From assembly GCA_023269675.1 (NCBI GenBank), contig JAHFSX010000024.1:31581-95580 (forward strand): a stretch of DNA of 64,000 nucleotides. Reading direction: 5' to 3'. The stretch is from Verrucomicrobiota bacterium. GTDB taxonomy: Bacteria; Verrucomicrobiota; Kiritimatiellia; RFP12; UBA1067. Positions 53,755-62,456 of the stretch are shown piece by piece. The position numbers and the translations under genes were made by a program. Below the pieces are notes generated by a model. It ran no database searches. It worked only from the letters and a program-made list of their open reading frames with translations, and was not told the origin of the DNA. Each line of letters starts with the position of its first letter. Within the stretch, counting starts at the first letter, position 1.

Positions 53755-54110
53755 AAGACATCGGCAAAGGATGGGTCGAAGGAAGCGCACAGGAGTTTTT
53801 GGGGCTTTCCGACGCGGAAGCGGCCTATGTGGAGGCCAAGGTCGCGCTGACGCGTGCGGTGCGGGAGCGTCGGCTTGCGCTGGGACTCTCACAGGCGAGT
53901 ATGGCGAAGGCGTTGGGAACGAGTCAAAGCCGTTTTTCGTTCATCGAGAAGGGCGACCCTTCCGTTAGCCTTGACTTGACGATCCGCGCCCTTTTTGAGA
54001 CTGGCTTGGATATGAAGGGCGTTGCCGCCCTCATGGCAGGCAAGCCCGCGCCGCGCATGCCGAAAGTGCAGCGTGCGCCGAAAGCAAGTCGTACCGCGCG
54101 AACTGCCTGA
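53751..54110 (+). CDS. HigA-like antitoxin, XRE-type HTH
   Basis: The 119-residue DNA-binding protein has a helix-turn-helix (LALGLSQASMAKALGTSQSR, about residues 41-60, then FSFIEKGD) typical of HigA antitoxins that pair with Gp49-like toxins. The toxin-first gene order matches higBA. The C-terminal 25 residues are basic and Ala/Pro-rich. It probably represses its own operon. Translation is coupled to the toxin through the ATGA overlap. Confidence 0.88.
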   Translation: MKDIGKGWVEGSAQEFLGLSDAEAAYVEAKVALTRAVRERRLALGLSQASMAKALGTSQSRFSFIEKGDPSVSLDLTIRALFETGLDMKGVAALMAGKPAPRMPKVQRAPKASRTARTA

Positions 54111-54190
54111 AGCGCCCGTCCATAGAAGCAAAGAGCCAAGCGCCTCCGGCCGACACCCTGACAGGTAAGAACGATCGCTATCGCAAATGA

Positions 54191-54279
54191 AAGCAGCGCG
54201 GGGCTCCGCGAACCGGAAGCCCCGCGCCCTTGACCTAGCCTACGCCGCGATCCTCCTGCCCCCAGCCTCTGCAACGACG
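54191..54279 (-). pseudogene. Remnant of the AAA-ATPase gene 3' end (direct repeat copy A)
   Basis: This segment matches 58242-58330 with about ten differences over 89 bases. It contains the hairpin GCGGGGCT...AGCCCCGC and, on the minus strand, the last codons of the ATPase: VVAEAGGRRIAA and stop, against VVVEASGRRIAA in the intact gene. Copies A and B are in the same orientation and bracket the symporter/TIR-methyltransferase/Hint operon. Confidence 0.85.
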
Positions 54280-54624
54280 TTTGATGCCGCGCCAACCTAC
54301 ACAGTCCTTTGCATCGTTAAAATGTGACTGGAACTCCCGCTCCTCGTATCAGGCCGAATAGTTGGGGTATGACCACTTCCCTTGGGCTGTCCACCTTGGT
54401 CACCTTGACAGCGCTAGCAGTTCTGGTATTCTTAAGACCTTATTGAATGGATGGCTTGCTGGTGTTTTCGTTGTCGATGTGAATTAATGCAAGGGCAGGA
54501 TCACGATAAACAAAGATGAAAAACCGCTCTGCATTGTTCGTCCGACCGGCCCAAATTGTTGTTCAGCGCTATCCGTTATATCATGGGCCTGTTGATTCGA
54601 GTCCGGAAAACGTGGCATAAACAC
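54280..54624. other. Leader region of the symporter/TIR/Hint operon
   Basis: The 345 bases have no convincing gene. The promoter at 54405-54432 lies within. The symporter frame is open from TTG 54556, so the leader would shorten if an upstream start is used. Confidence 0.45.
54405..54432 (+). promoter_or_regulatory. Sigma-70-type promoter for the symporter/TIR/Hint operon
   Basis: A perfect -35 TTGACA (54405-54410) and -10 TATTCT (54427-54432) are spaced 16 bases. It gives a leader of roughly 185 bases before the symporter start at 54625. Confidence 0.55.
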
Positions 54625-55965
54625 ATGACCGAACAAGTTGTCATAGTACTTTCTGCTATTGTCTTTGCTGTCGCGGGCCTGTCCGCAAGGAGACTCGGAG
54701 CAAAATCCATTATCGAGTTCTCAACCCGCCGCGATTCGTTGTCTTGGTTTGTCACTGCCGCCGGGGTGAGCATGACGTTCGTTGGAGGGGCTGCCCTTGT
54801 GAACATGTCATCGCTCGGCTACTCCTTTGGATGGGTCTCCCTAGTCGATCCAATTGCTGTGTCTGCAGGAATTTCCATATCGGCGGTCTTGATTGGCAAG
54901 TACAGGAGCGACAAAGGTGTTACGATGGCAGAACTGCTGTCAAGTGACTACAGACCACTTTCCATTTACATTGGAATAATAACTTCAACTATATTCCTTC
55001 TTGTCACCTCTGCCCAGTATGTGGCCTTCTCGAAACTCCTTGCGCCCTACTTCCCAAGAGTTTCACCAATCGTCATGATGCTGATTCCATCGGTGGTGAT
55101 CTCAATCTATGTGTTTCTGGGTGGCTTTGCAGCGGTGACAAAGACGGATGTGATTCAACTCATATTTGTAATCGGTGTTTTAGTGTTACCAGTTGGTTAT
55201 TTCGCTATTCACCATGCATCCTACCTAGGTCACGACACTCCGATGGCCATTAGTAGAAGTCGAATGCCAATAGACCTTATGCTTCTACTGTGCATATCAG
55301 TATTTTACGTTCCGATTTCGCAAGATATGAATATCCGCGCAAAATCTGCAAAGACGGGCGGTGCGGGAGTCATCGGTTTTCTATGCGGAGCATTATTCTA
55401 TTCAGTCATAGTCAGCGTCTGCATTTACATGGGCATCATTTTGGCGAAACATGGCGTTAATGTTGGCGACTCTGAATCGGCGTTCACCACCTTCTTCAAG
55501 CAGTTCTTCCCATCGTGGGGAGTTCTAGCAGTGTTGGCTGGAATGGCCGCAATTTGGTCGACGCTCGACACTTACCTAATGAATACGATCACTTCATTTG
55601 CTCAAGATGTGGTTCGGAAAAGTCCCGTTGGGATACGGATTCGAGACAGTTCTTTGATAGTGGGTTCTGGACTTGTTGTTTTCGTTGCAGCAATGCTGAT
55701 CGCGTTGTATTTCTTCAAGGTTCTAGAACTCATTCTAACTGCACTATTAATCTACATCTCAGTGTTGATTCCCGTTGCGTTCGGTCGCAAGATGAAAATT
55801 CCTGACCGAACCGTCCTTGTTTTCTCACTTGTGATTACCGGCATGATCATTGTTTGCGAATGGTTAAAATTGCCGGTGAACCCCAAGGCAATCATTTATC
55901 CGTTGTCGGGTGTCGGTATAATGATAGTCGTGAGGTCTGTAACATTGCTGAGGCAACAGTCATGA
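54625..55965 (+). CDS. Solute:sodium symporter family (SSS) membrane protein
   Basis: The 446-residue protein has about 12-13 hydrophobic helices. SSS-family words are FVTAAGVSMTFVGGAALVNMS near the N terminus, VVISIYVFLGGFAAVTKTDVIQ (typically Y...GGL.AV..TD..Q) around residue 160, and VLAGMAAIWSTLDTYLMNT (typically A..AA..ST.D..L) around 300. A Na+-coupled uptake role is the family norm; the substrate is unknown. The frame opens at 54556, and no start has a good ribosome site; I chose the ATG giving MTEQVVIVLSAIVF. Its stop overlaps the next start by four bases (ATGA). GC content is clearly below that of the chromosome to the left. Confidence 0.8.
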   Translation: MTEQVVIVLSAIVFAVAGLSARRLGAKSIIEFSTRRDSLSWFVTAAGVSMTFVGGAALVNMSSLGYSFGWVSLVDPIAVSAGISISAVLIGKYRSDKGVTMAELLSSDYRPLSIYIGIITSTIFLLVTSAQYVAFSKLLAPYFPRVSPIVMMLIPSVVISIYVFLGGFAAVTKTDVIQLIFVIGVLVLPVGYFAIHHASYLGHDTPMAISRSRMPIDLMLLLCISVFYVPISQDMNIRAKSAKTGGAGVIGFLCGALFYSVIVSVCIYMGIILAKHGVNVGDSESAFTTFFKQFFPSWGVLAVLAGMAAIWSTLDTYLMNTITSFAQDVVRKSPVGIRIRDSSLIVGSGLVVFVAAMLIALYFFKVLELILTALLIYISVLIPVAFGRKMKIPDRTVLVFSLVITGMIIVCEWLKLPVNPKAIIYPLSGVGIMIVVRSVTLLRQQS

Positions 55966-57485
55966 GAATTTTTGTTGGCAGTTCTGTTAAACAAGTGGTG
56001 CTTAGCAAGAACAAGAGATGCATAGACACTGAGGCGACAGCAGATACGTCTATAGGTCAACTTGTTTCGAAACTTAGGGCAAAGGGACACTTGGTCGAAC
56101 CTTGGTGGGAAGGCGCGACTTTCAAAAAGGGTCGGAACCTACTTGATAGCCTAATTGAGAAAGCCAGAACCTGCAATGGTGGGATTTTTGTGGTACGGGG
56201 CGATGACCGCCTCGCGGCAGAGGAAGGTCGCGGGAATATTGGCGTACCGAGGGGAAACGTTATACTTGAATGTGGGATGTTTTTGGCGACAAAAGGGAAA
56301 GGAGCCACTTTTATTATCAAGGATGGCCCGTATGATGCGATCTCTTGGCCATCTGATATTCTTGGAACATTGTTTTCCGACCTTCAGGACCCGGCTTTGA
56401 GTGAGGATGTGCACCGGTTCTTCATAGATGGTGTCGCCGAGCGAAATGCGTCGAGCGAAGTTTACATCAACGATGCTATGATGCAGTCCATCCTCGATCG
56501 CCAATGTGCGCATTGGAGCACTAAAGGATTGTTTCTCGGAGTCGAAAGCGCACGTCGGTGGACTGATATTGAATCGGGGAACGACTATCTACATGACAAG
56601 ATGTTTGTCTCGGAATTTGTGAACCATGTTCATCGAAACGTAGCAATTCCGATAAATTTTGAGGAAATCGACAATATCATCTCACTTGGTCCTGGGTGTG
56701 GTGTGTTCGATAATTTCGTTGTAAACAAGGTGGCGGAGTTTAGACCACATATTTGCTATATACCCATTGACATTAACCCATACTTGGCACGAGAAGCGGT
56801 CACACACATAAGGTCAAAGAATCCGCGTGTTATAACACCTTTTACCATCATTGATGACTTTGAGGCTCATAGTAGGCATGTTGGGGCAGTTATCAAACAA
56901 CGAATCAGTGACTACCGACAGGTCAACGTTTTCATGATGCTTGGGGGGACCTTCAGCAATCTGGAAGGAGACGAACAGGATATCGTTCAGAAGTTTAAAA
57001 TGTGGATGGACGTAAATGACTATCTGGTTGTTGACGCGTTTATCAAAAATGATGACTACTCTTATCAGGACGACACAGAGGTGCATGTGCGGACTATTAA
57101 TGGGGCATACCGGAAGTTTCTCACCAATGCTTGCATTAACAAGTTAGTGTGTGCTGTCAAAGGAGACGTCTCTCGGGCGACACAAGATTTGGTTGCGATG
57201 GTGGCAAATGACCTGTCAAGCGTACTTTCTGACGGTGAGGTGCCACAAGATGAGAGACAACGATACACTCAACTACCAGGAACGGTCGTGACGGCGTACA
57301 CTACGAACTTGGATGGTGCGTGGGCGGAGATGCGAAAAGAGATGCTGATCGCCAAGCGATACAACAATGAGGAACTTGAAAAGTTTATGCGGAACCATTT
57401 CGAGGTATTGTATCACTTCACTCGGTTCAAGGACGGAACAAATAAAGGCAGGGCGATGTTTTTGTTGAAGAAGAGGAGTGCGTAG
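55962..57485 (+). CDS. TIR-like nucleotide-binding domain fused to an EgtD-like SAM methyltransferase
   Basis: The 507-residue protein has two parts. Residues 1-155 match the predicted nucleotide-binding TIR-like family PF10137 (CAP12-type): MRIFVGSS, VEPWWEGATFKKGRNLLDSL, GIFVVRGDD, PRGNVILECGMFLATKG and WPSDILGTLF. Residues 230-507 resemble the histidine-methyltransferase family PF10017 (EgtD): NIISLGPGCGVFDN for SAM, CYIPIDINPYLAREAV, ITPFTIIDDF, VFMMLGGTFSNLEGDE and YLVVDAF. TIR-like PF10137 domains act as CBASS effectors that degrade NAD+ or bind cyclic nucleotides; EgtD trimethylates histidine. I know of no described function for this fusion. It is translationally coupled to the symporter and followed one base later by the Hint gene. 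Confidence 0.8.
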   Translation: MRIFVGSSVKQVVLSKNKRCIDTEATADTSIGQLVSKLRAKGHLVEPWWEGATFKKGRNLLDSLIEKARTCNGGIFVVRGDDRLAAEEGRGNIGVPRGNVILECGMFLATKGKGATFIIKDGPYDAISWPSDILGTLFSDLQDPALSEDVHRFFIDGVAERNASSEVYINDAMMQSILDRQCAHWSTKGLFLGVESARRWTDIESGNDYLHDKMFVSEFVNHVHRNVAIPINFEEIDNIISLGPGCGVFDNFVVNKVAEFRPHICYIPIDINPYLAREAVTHIRSKNPRVITPFTIIDDFEAHSRHVGAVIKQRISDYRQVNVFMMLGGTFSNLEGDEQDIVQKFKMWMDVNDYLVVDAFIKNDDYSYQDDTEVHVRTINGAYRKFLTNACINKLVCAVKGDVSRATQDLVAMVANDLSSVLSDGEVPQDERQRYTQLPGTVVTAYTTNLDGAWAEMRKEMLIAKRYNNEELEKFMRNHFEVLYHFTRFKDGTNKGRAMFLLKKRSA

Positions 57486-57486
57486 C

Positions 57487-58053
57487 ATGAAGTCGTTTAC
57501 TGGTAAGCCATGTAGTGCTGGGTCCCGTATCCTATGCGTAGGAAAAGAGAGCGTAGTGCTGATGGGTGACCTCAGCACCAAGCGTATTGATTGTGTGCAA
57601 ATAGGCGATGTAGTGGCAACCTATTCCGTCGACAGTCATTTTGTTAGTCGCGCTGTTGTTGATAAGGTAGGTGTGTCGGTACACGAGGATGTTCGACGGG
57701 TGGTGTTTGAGAACGGAGCAGACCTCGTGTGTACTGCTGACCACCCCATATGGGTTATGGGAAAGGGGTGGTGTGCAGTTAGCGCCGAAATAGCTTTTGA
57801 GAACTATGGCGTGAGATGCTCGACAATGGCGCTAGGTGATTTTTGCATCAGGTGTATCGAGAGTGCACCTGCGGTGTCCCGAATTGTCTCCATTGATGTG
57901 CTGCCTGGTTTTCATGAGATGTACGTTATCTCAGGTGGCGATAGCCATTGCTTTTTTGCAAACGGCATTCTTGTCCATGACGAGAATGTCGCAATGCTAT
58001 CAGAAAGCGAGCTTGAGTGCTGCCGTTCTCAGTCCATTTGCACGATTGCGTGA
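57487..58053 (+). CDS. Stand-alone Hint (intein/Hedgehog-like) protein
   Basis: The 188-residue protein is almost entirely a Hint self-processing domain. Intein-like block A begins at a Cys (SRILCVGKES, Cys17), with CVQIGDVVATYS as the following strand; block B is VCTADHPIWV (TxxH); blocks F and G are MYVISGGDSHCFFANGILVHDE. The usual C-terminal His-Asn is His-Asp, so C-terminal cyclisation may be altered. There is only a 16-residue N-extein-like part and about 25 C-terminal residues with three Cys. The ATG has GAGGAG 8 bases upstream and lies one base after the preceding stop. It could process or modify a partner in trans, possibly the TIR-methyltransferase. Confidence 0.82.
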   Translation: MKSFTGKPCSAGSRILCVGKESVVLMGDLSTKRIDCVQIGDVVATYSVDSHFVSRAVVDKVGVSVHEDVRRVVFENGADLVCTADHPIWVMGKGWCAVSAEIAFENYGVRCSTMALGDFCIRCIESAPAVSRIVSIDVLPGFHEMYVISGGDSHCFFANGILVHDENVAMLSESELECCRSQSICTIA

Positions 58054-58241
58054 ACGGAACATGTAACATCTCCTAAACCATACCCATATCTGCTCAGCCT
58101 TTGGCGTACTGCGGGAACTTTCACTTTACTCGCGAATGCTTTCTTTTGGTGCATTCTGGTCATTATAAAGTCGCTGGGGTGAATATAATATCGACATCCA
58201 GATGTAATTGCGCTGAAGGCAATGCGGCTAAGTAGGTGTGA

Positions 58242-58330
58242 AGCAGCGCGGGGCTCCGCGTACCGGAAACCCCGCGCCCTTGACCTTGCCTACGCCGCGA
58301 TCCTCCTGCCGCTGGCCTCTACGACAACAC
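58242..58330 (-). repeat. Direct repeat copy B: AAA-ATPase 3' end and hairpin
   Basis: This is the intact counterpart of 54191-54279. It contains the hairpin GCGGGGC...ACCCCGC, which may act as a weak terminator for the ATPase gene, and the gene's last codons. The first copy lies about 4.05 kb away, and the symporter/TIR/Hint operon occupies the space between. Confidence 0.85.
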
Positions 58331-59789
58331 CCGCCGCCGCCATCCTGCACCGTCCCTGAGCCCACTTCCGCAGGCCCTGTATCTGCTCGCCCATGAGCTT
58401 GGACAGAGGCACCGAGTCCGAGACCGCAGCCAGCATGTCGCCGGTCCTGGGCTCCCTTGACTCCGCGAACGCCCTGTACAGCGCATCCGTGACCGCCTGT
58501 TCGATCTCGGCCCCGGTGTGGCCCTCTGATGCCAGCGCCAAGCCCTCGACATCGAACGCTTCCGGCTTACGCCCACAGCGTCCGATCTGGATCCGCCAGA
58601 TCTGTTCGCGCTCGCTGGCGCCGGGCAAGTCCGTGAAGAACAGCTCGTCCCACCGGCCCTTGCGCAGAAGCTCAGGAGGCAACTGCGACACATCATTCGC
58701 AGTCGCCACCACGAACACGGGCGCAGTCTTCTCCTGCAACCACGAGATGAACGAGCCGAAGACACGCGACCCCGTGCCGCCGTCGCTGGCCCCTGAACTC
58801 TTGGACCCCGCGAACCCTTTCTCCAGTTCATCGATCCAGAGCACACACGGAGCCACAGCCTCCGCGACCTGAATCACGGAGCGCATGTTGGCCTCGGACT
58901 GACCCACCAGGGATCCGAAGAGCCGGCCCGCGTCGAGCCTCAGCAGGGGCCTGCCGAACACTGACGCAGTGGCCTTGGCCGTCAGGCTCTTGCCGGTGCC
59001 GGGCACACCCACGATCAGCAGACCCTTGGCACAGGGGAGCCGGTATTCGACGGCCCTGCTGCCAAAGGCCTCTCTGCGCCTCAGCAGCCACTGCTTCAAC
59101 TGATCCAGCCCGCCTATGCCCTCAAGGCCTGCCTGCGCTTCCACGACCTCCAGGAGGCCGCTGCGCTTGACCGTGGCCGCCTTCTCCCTGGACACTGCAA
59201 TGGCCTGGACGGACCGGCTCTGGACCACGGACAAGGCCATTGCGTTCTCGGCTTCCGAGCACGTCATCCCTGAGGCCGCATCCAAGATGGCCTCGCGCTC
59301 GTCGCCTTTGGGCTTCTTCAGTTTAGCGGACTCGCAGATTCCGTCCAGCACTTGGCCCAAAGCCACCTTGTCCGGCAGCGCGAAGTCGAGTACAACGAAC
59401 TCGCGTTCCAGTTCCGGCGGCAGCTGGCTCCGGCATCCCAGCAGGATCAGGCACTTGCCCGTTGATTTGGCGTGTACCAAGGCATCCTTGAGGGCACGCA
59501 CCAGCACGGGGTTGCTGTCAGCCAGGAACATGTGCAGATCCCGGAGCAGGACCACAGTGTTCTCCGGAAGTCCAGCGATGGCGGTGACAGCTTCCATGGG
59601 GTCCTCCGCGCCAAGTGCGCGGCCGTCACCTGTGTCAACGAGTCCTGTGGTTGCAGACCATGCCACGAGGCTGTGCTTGGTGGCGAGGGCCACGGCCTTG
59701 AGTTCGGCTTCTGCCCGTGTCTCCTCCGGTGTTACCAGGCAGATGCCGGGGTATCCGGCTCTGATGTAATTCGTGAGCTTCTCTCTCAT
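58290..59789 (-). CDS. AAA+ ATPase (Ycf46/FtsH-like)
   Basis: The 499-residue cytoplasmic ATPase has an N-terminal degenerate AAA-like half (residues 1-225: NYIRAGYPGICLVTPEETRAE, NTVVLLRDLHMFL) and a canonical C-terminal AAA+ module. Walker A is GVPGTGKS, Walker B CVLWIDELEKG, sensor ATANDVSQLPPELLRKGRWDE with an arginine-finger-like Arg, and FFTDLPGASEREQIWRI follows. This two-part structure is that of Ycf46-like ATPases found in phages and cyanobacteria; the function is not established. The start at 59789 has AAAGGAG upstream. Remnants of its 5' end (43424) and 3' end (54191) show that the gene has been copied or rearranged repeatedly here. Confidence 0.87.
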   Translation of the reverse strand: MREKLTNYIRAGYPGICLVTPEETRAEAELKAVALATKHSLVAWSATTGLVDTGDGRALGAEDPMEAVTAIAGLPENTVVLLRDLHMFLADSNPVLVRALKDALVHAKSTGKCLILLGCRSQLPPELEREFVVLDFALPDKVALGQVLDGICESAKLKKPKGDEREAILDAASGMTCSEAENAMALSVVQSRSVQAIAVSREKAATVKRSGLLEVVEAQAGLEGIGGLDQLKQWLLRRREAFGSRAVEYRLPCAKGLLIVGVPGTGKSLTAKATASVFGRPLLRLDAGRLFGSLVGQSEANMRSVIQVAEAVAPCVLWIDELEKGFAGSKSSGASDGGTGSRVFGSFISWLQEKTAPVFVVATANDVSQLPPELLRKGRWDELFFTDLPGASEREQIWRIQIGRCGRKPEAFDVEGLALASEGHTGAEIEQAVTDALYRAFAESREPRTGDMLAAVSDSVPLSKLMGEQIQGLRKWAQGRCRMAAAGVVVEASGRRIAA

Positions 59790-60055
59790 TGTGTTCTCCT
59801 TTGGGGTTGTTTGAAAAGTGGGGGAGTGGTGAACCTTCTCTGTCGCCGTGAACGGAGACATATTGGAGATAACCTTCTAAATCAGCGTGAAAGTCTGATG
59901 TAGTGGACAACAGTCACGTGATAGATATAGACAAGTATGCTTGACTTCTTTGATGCGGAGAAGCAAACTTGTCATTATGATGTTCGACATGCGCATTGCC
60001 CTTGCTTTGTGATTTGATGTCTATATCAAGTAGGGTGATGAACGGAGGCAAACAA

Positions 60056-62275
60056 ATGAGTGACATTCTGACGCGGCGTCAAACGCATTTTGTTCTCTGG
60101 TGCCCCGCAGACACAGGGAACCCACCAGTGTTGATCATTGGGCAAATCAAGAATGGCAATCCGCCAACTTTCCAACCGCTAGGACATCTCTCATCTCTGA
60201 AGTTGAAACCTGTTAAAGGAGTTCAGGCACTGTGGGAGTTGGATGCTACCGCCGTGGGGCTGACGGACGGTTCTACTTATCATTACTGGCTTGAGGTGGA
60301 TGACAGTTTGCGGCCCGGTAAACGGGTTCAAATTACCGATCCCTTGGCATACGCGGTGGATTACCGGCTATATGCTCCCGCAAATCCGTCGACTGAGCAT
60401 CCCGCGTCAGTTATCGGATGGTCGGGTGGCAAGTTGGTCGCCCACGACCCGAACGGTGAGAAGTGCGAACCGAAAGTTGCACCATTCGATAAGCTTGCTG
60501 CAAACACTAGAATGGTCATATACGAGTTGCCAACGGCTTGGGTACGCACCATCGGGAGCGACGGATTTGAGCGCGCGGTCGGCACCCTGCGTGACATTCG
60601 CGCGCTGGTGGACAAAGGGGTCGTGGGCGCGAACTTCCCGGATTTGAGTGTGACGGACAAGGATAATCAATATCTCGTCAGACTTGGCATCAATGCTTTG
60701 GAAATGCTGCCACCTGCGGACAGCATCTATGCGCGCCAGTGGGGTTACGGAACATCGCACTACTTCGCACCCGATTATGAATTGGGCTACCCAGAAGGTC
60801 ACCTATCGCCAACCTCCAACCAGGATTTGACGCTGCTCATTAACTCATGCCATGAGCATGGGATTCGGGTTTTCCTAGATGTCGTTATGGGATTCATGAA
60901 GGACGAGCCTTACCGGCACATTGATTTCGACGACTTCTATCTGGAAAACCCAAATATGCATCCCGACGATCCCGACGCCTACAATTCCCGCAACGGTGGA
61001 GGCGACGAATTTCGCAACCCTTACGGGGGGTCGTGTCCCCGCTATGTGAGGACTAAGACTACTTACGATCCTGTTTCGGGTGGGGTTAAGGAAATTTCCC
61101 CGGCGCGGCAGCACATGCTTACGTTTCTCACACGGTGGATGCAGGATTTTCAGATCGACGGTATCCGTCTTGACAGTGTGGAAAACGTTGCTAACTGGGA
61201 CTTTATTCGTGATTTTAAGAACGCGGCCCACACGCATTTTAGGCAACGTTACCTGTCAGAGGGTCCCAGCGCCGACGCAAAGTTCCTTGTAGTAGGCGAA
61301 GAGCTGACCATGCCATCCGGGCTGATAACTCAGGGCTGTCTGGATGGGCTGTGGAACGAAAGCTTCCAGAGCTTTATCCGCGCCGCCATCTTAGGAGAGG
61401 GTTTTCAGGAGCTGAGTTTTGAACAAACGGTGCGATGCGCCATTAATTGCACACGCAACGTCAACGGCATAATTGATCCACGGTTCGGTGATGGAACGAA
61501 GGCAATTAATTATCTGACGAGTCACGATGTTCAAGGCAAGCGAAAAGAGAGGCTCTACAACTTGATGCGGGCGACCCTCACGCTTGAAAGTAGTGCGATG
61601 CTTTTCAACAGAAGTGAGATTGAAGGCAAGGTGCGGGAAGAACTTAAAGCTCAAGGGCGCGACCCATTCAGTAATAATTGCGAGAAAGAAGTTCAGGATC
61701 GAGTTAATGAGACTATTTTACATAAGGCGCGGTTGCGGCGTATCAAGCTTGGCTTCACCTGCCTGCTGACTGCGGTCGGTACCCCAATGATCCTGGCTGG
61801 CGAAGAGTTCGGTGATCAGCACGATCTCTTTGATTCTTGTGGTAATGTTACTCATGAAGGCGGAAAGCAGATTGATCCCGTTAATTTTAGCCGGGTTGAT
61901 GAGCCAGATCGACGTGAATTGTTTGATTATGTGGCTCGGCTCGTCAAGTTGCGCACGTCACATGAGGCTCTTTCCGTGGACGAAACCGCTTTCATTCATC
62001 AGGACTTGAGTGAAGGTAAACGAGTCTTCGTCTGGAAGCGCGGCAGCGATGAAAACCCAGTTGTTGTTGTAGCCAATTTCTCAGAGTTCGTGACCTCACT
62101 CGCACCGGGACCTAATGCAGAGTACATCGTGCCAAACTGGCCGCCGACTCCGACTGGGCATCATTGGTACGAAGTGACACAAAGCCGTCCCATTGTCAAC
62201 GGGAGACCTGATAAAGAACCCGTTTTTTCCTGGGAGGCCAAGGTCTTCTGCCTCGTTCCAGATAACAACCCATAG
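60056..62275 (+). CDS. GH13 alpha-amylase/branching-enzyme-like protein
   Basis: The 739-residue enzyme has an N-terminal E-set-like domain (YHYWLEVDD, VQITDPLAYAVDYR), a GH13 barrel from about residue 160, and a C-terminal beta domain. The three catalytic carboxylates can be placed: Asp in DGIRLDSVENV, Glu in LVVGEELTM and Asp in NYLTSHDVQG; RVFLDVVMGF is the first conserved region. It therefore probably acts on alpha-glucans, as a debranching, branching or hydrolytic enzyme. No signal peptide is seen, so it should be cytoplasmic. GGAGG lies 7 bases before the ATG. It lies between the minus-strand AAA and sigma-like genes, in the position held by the OYE/ferredoxin pair in the relic at 43.4-45.8 kb. 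Confidence 0.88.
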   Translation: MSDILTRRQTHFVLWCPADTGNPPVLIIGQIKNGNPPTFQPLGHLSSLKLKPVKGVQALWELDATAVGLTDGSTYHYWLEVDDSLRPGKRVQITDPLAYAVDYRLYAPANPSTEHPASVIGWSGGKLVAHDPNGEKCEPKVAPFDKLAANTRMVIYELPTAWVRTIGSDGFERAVGTLRDIRALVDKGVVGANFPDLSVTDKDNQYLVRLGINALEMLPPADSIYARQWGYGTSHYFAPDYELGYPEGHLSPTSNQDLTLLINSCHEHGIRVFLDVVMGFMKDEPYRHIDFDDFYLENPNMHPDDPDAYNSRNGGGDEFRNPYGGSCPRYVRTKTTYDPVSGGVKEISPARQHMLTFLTRWMQDFQIDGIRLDSVENVANWDFIRDFKNAAHTHFRQRYLSEGPSADAKFLVVGEELTMPSGLITQGCLDGLWNESFQSFIRAAILGEGFQELSFEQTVRCAINCTRNVNGIIDPRFGDGTKAINYLTSHDVQGKRKERLYNLMRATLTLESSAMLFNRSEIEGKVREELKAQGRDPFSNNCEKEVQDRVNETILHKARLRRIKLGFTCLLTAVGTPMILAGEEFGDQHDLFDSCGNVTHEGGKQIDPVNFSRVDEPDRRELFDYVARLVKLRTSHEALSVDETAFIHQDLSEGKRVFVWKRGSDENPVVVVANFSEFVTSLAPGPNAEYIVPNWPPTPTGHHWYEVTQSRPIVNGRPDKEPVFSWEAKVFCLVPDNNP

Positions 62276-62456
62276 GTAAGCACAACAGAGCGGTATATCA
62301 GAGTCATTGTTATTGCCCAATGTTCTAGGACTTTGGCTCAGACCTTCGAGGACCTGCGTTTGATTATTCGACGGCTAGCTGGCAACCGGATGAATTCAGG
62401 CATATGAAAAACGGCCCGCCCCGCTTCAAACAGGTACGGGCCTCATCATCCAGTCC
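62276..62456 (-). terminator. Gap with hairpin at the 3' end of the sigma-like gene
   Basis: Near 62413-62440 GGCCCG and CGGGCC are separated by 18 bases. Read on the minus strand the hairpin is followed by GTTTTTC, so it may terminate the sigma-like gene. Nothing else is seen in the 181-base gap. The sequence from about 62431 is shared with the 3' flank of the remnant at 45630. Confidence 0.5.

Noticed and set aside
57487..58053. Hint protein as an intein within a split host gene
   Set aside because: No extein sequence of a recognisable host protein lies before or after it; it has its own ribosome site and start codon.
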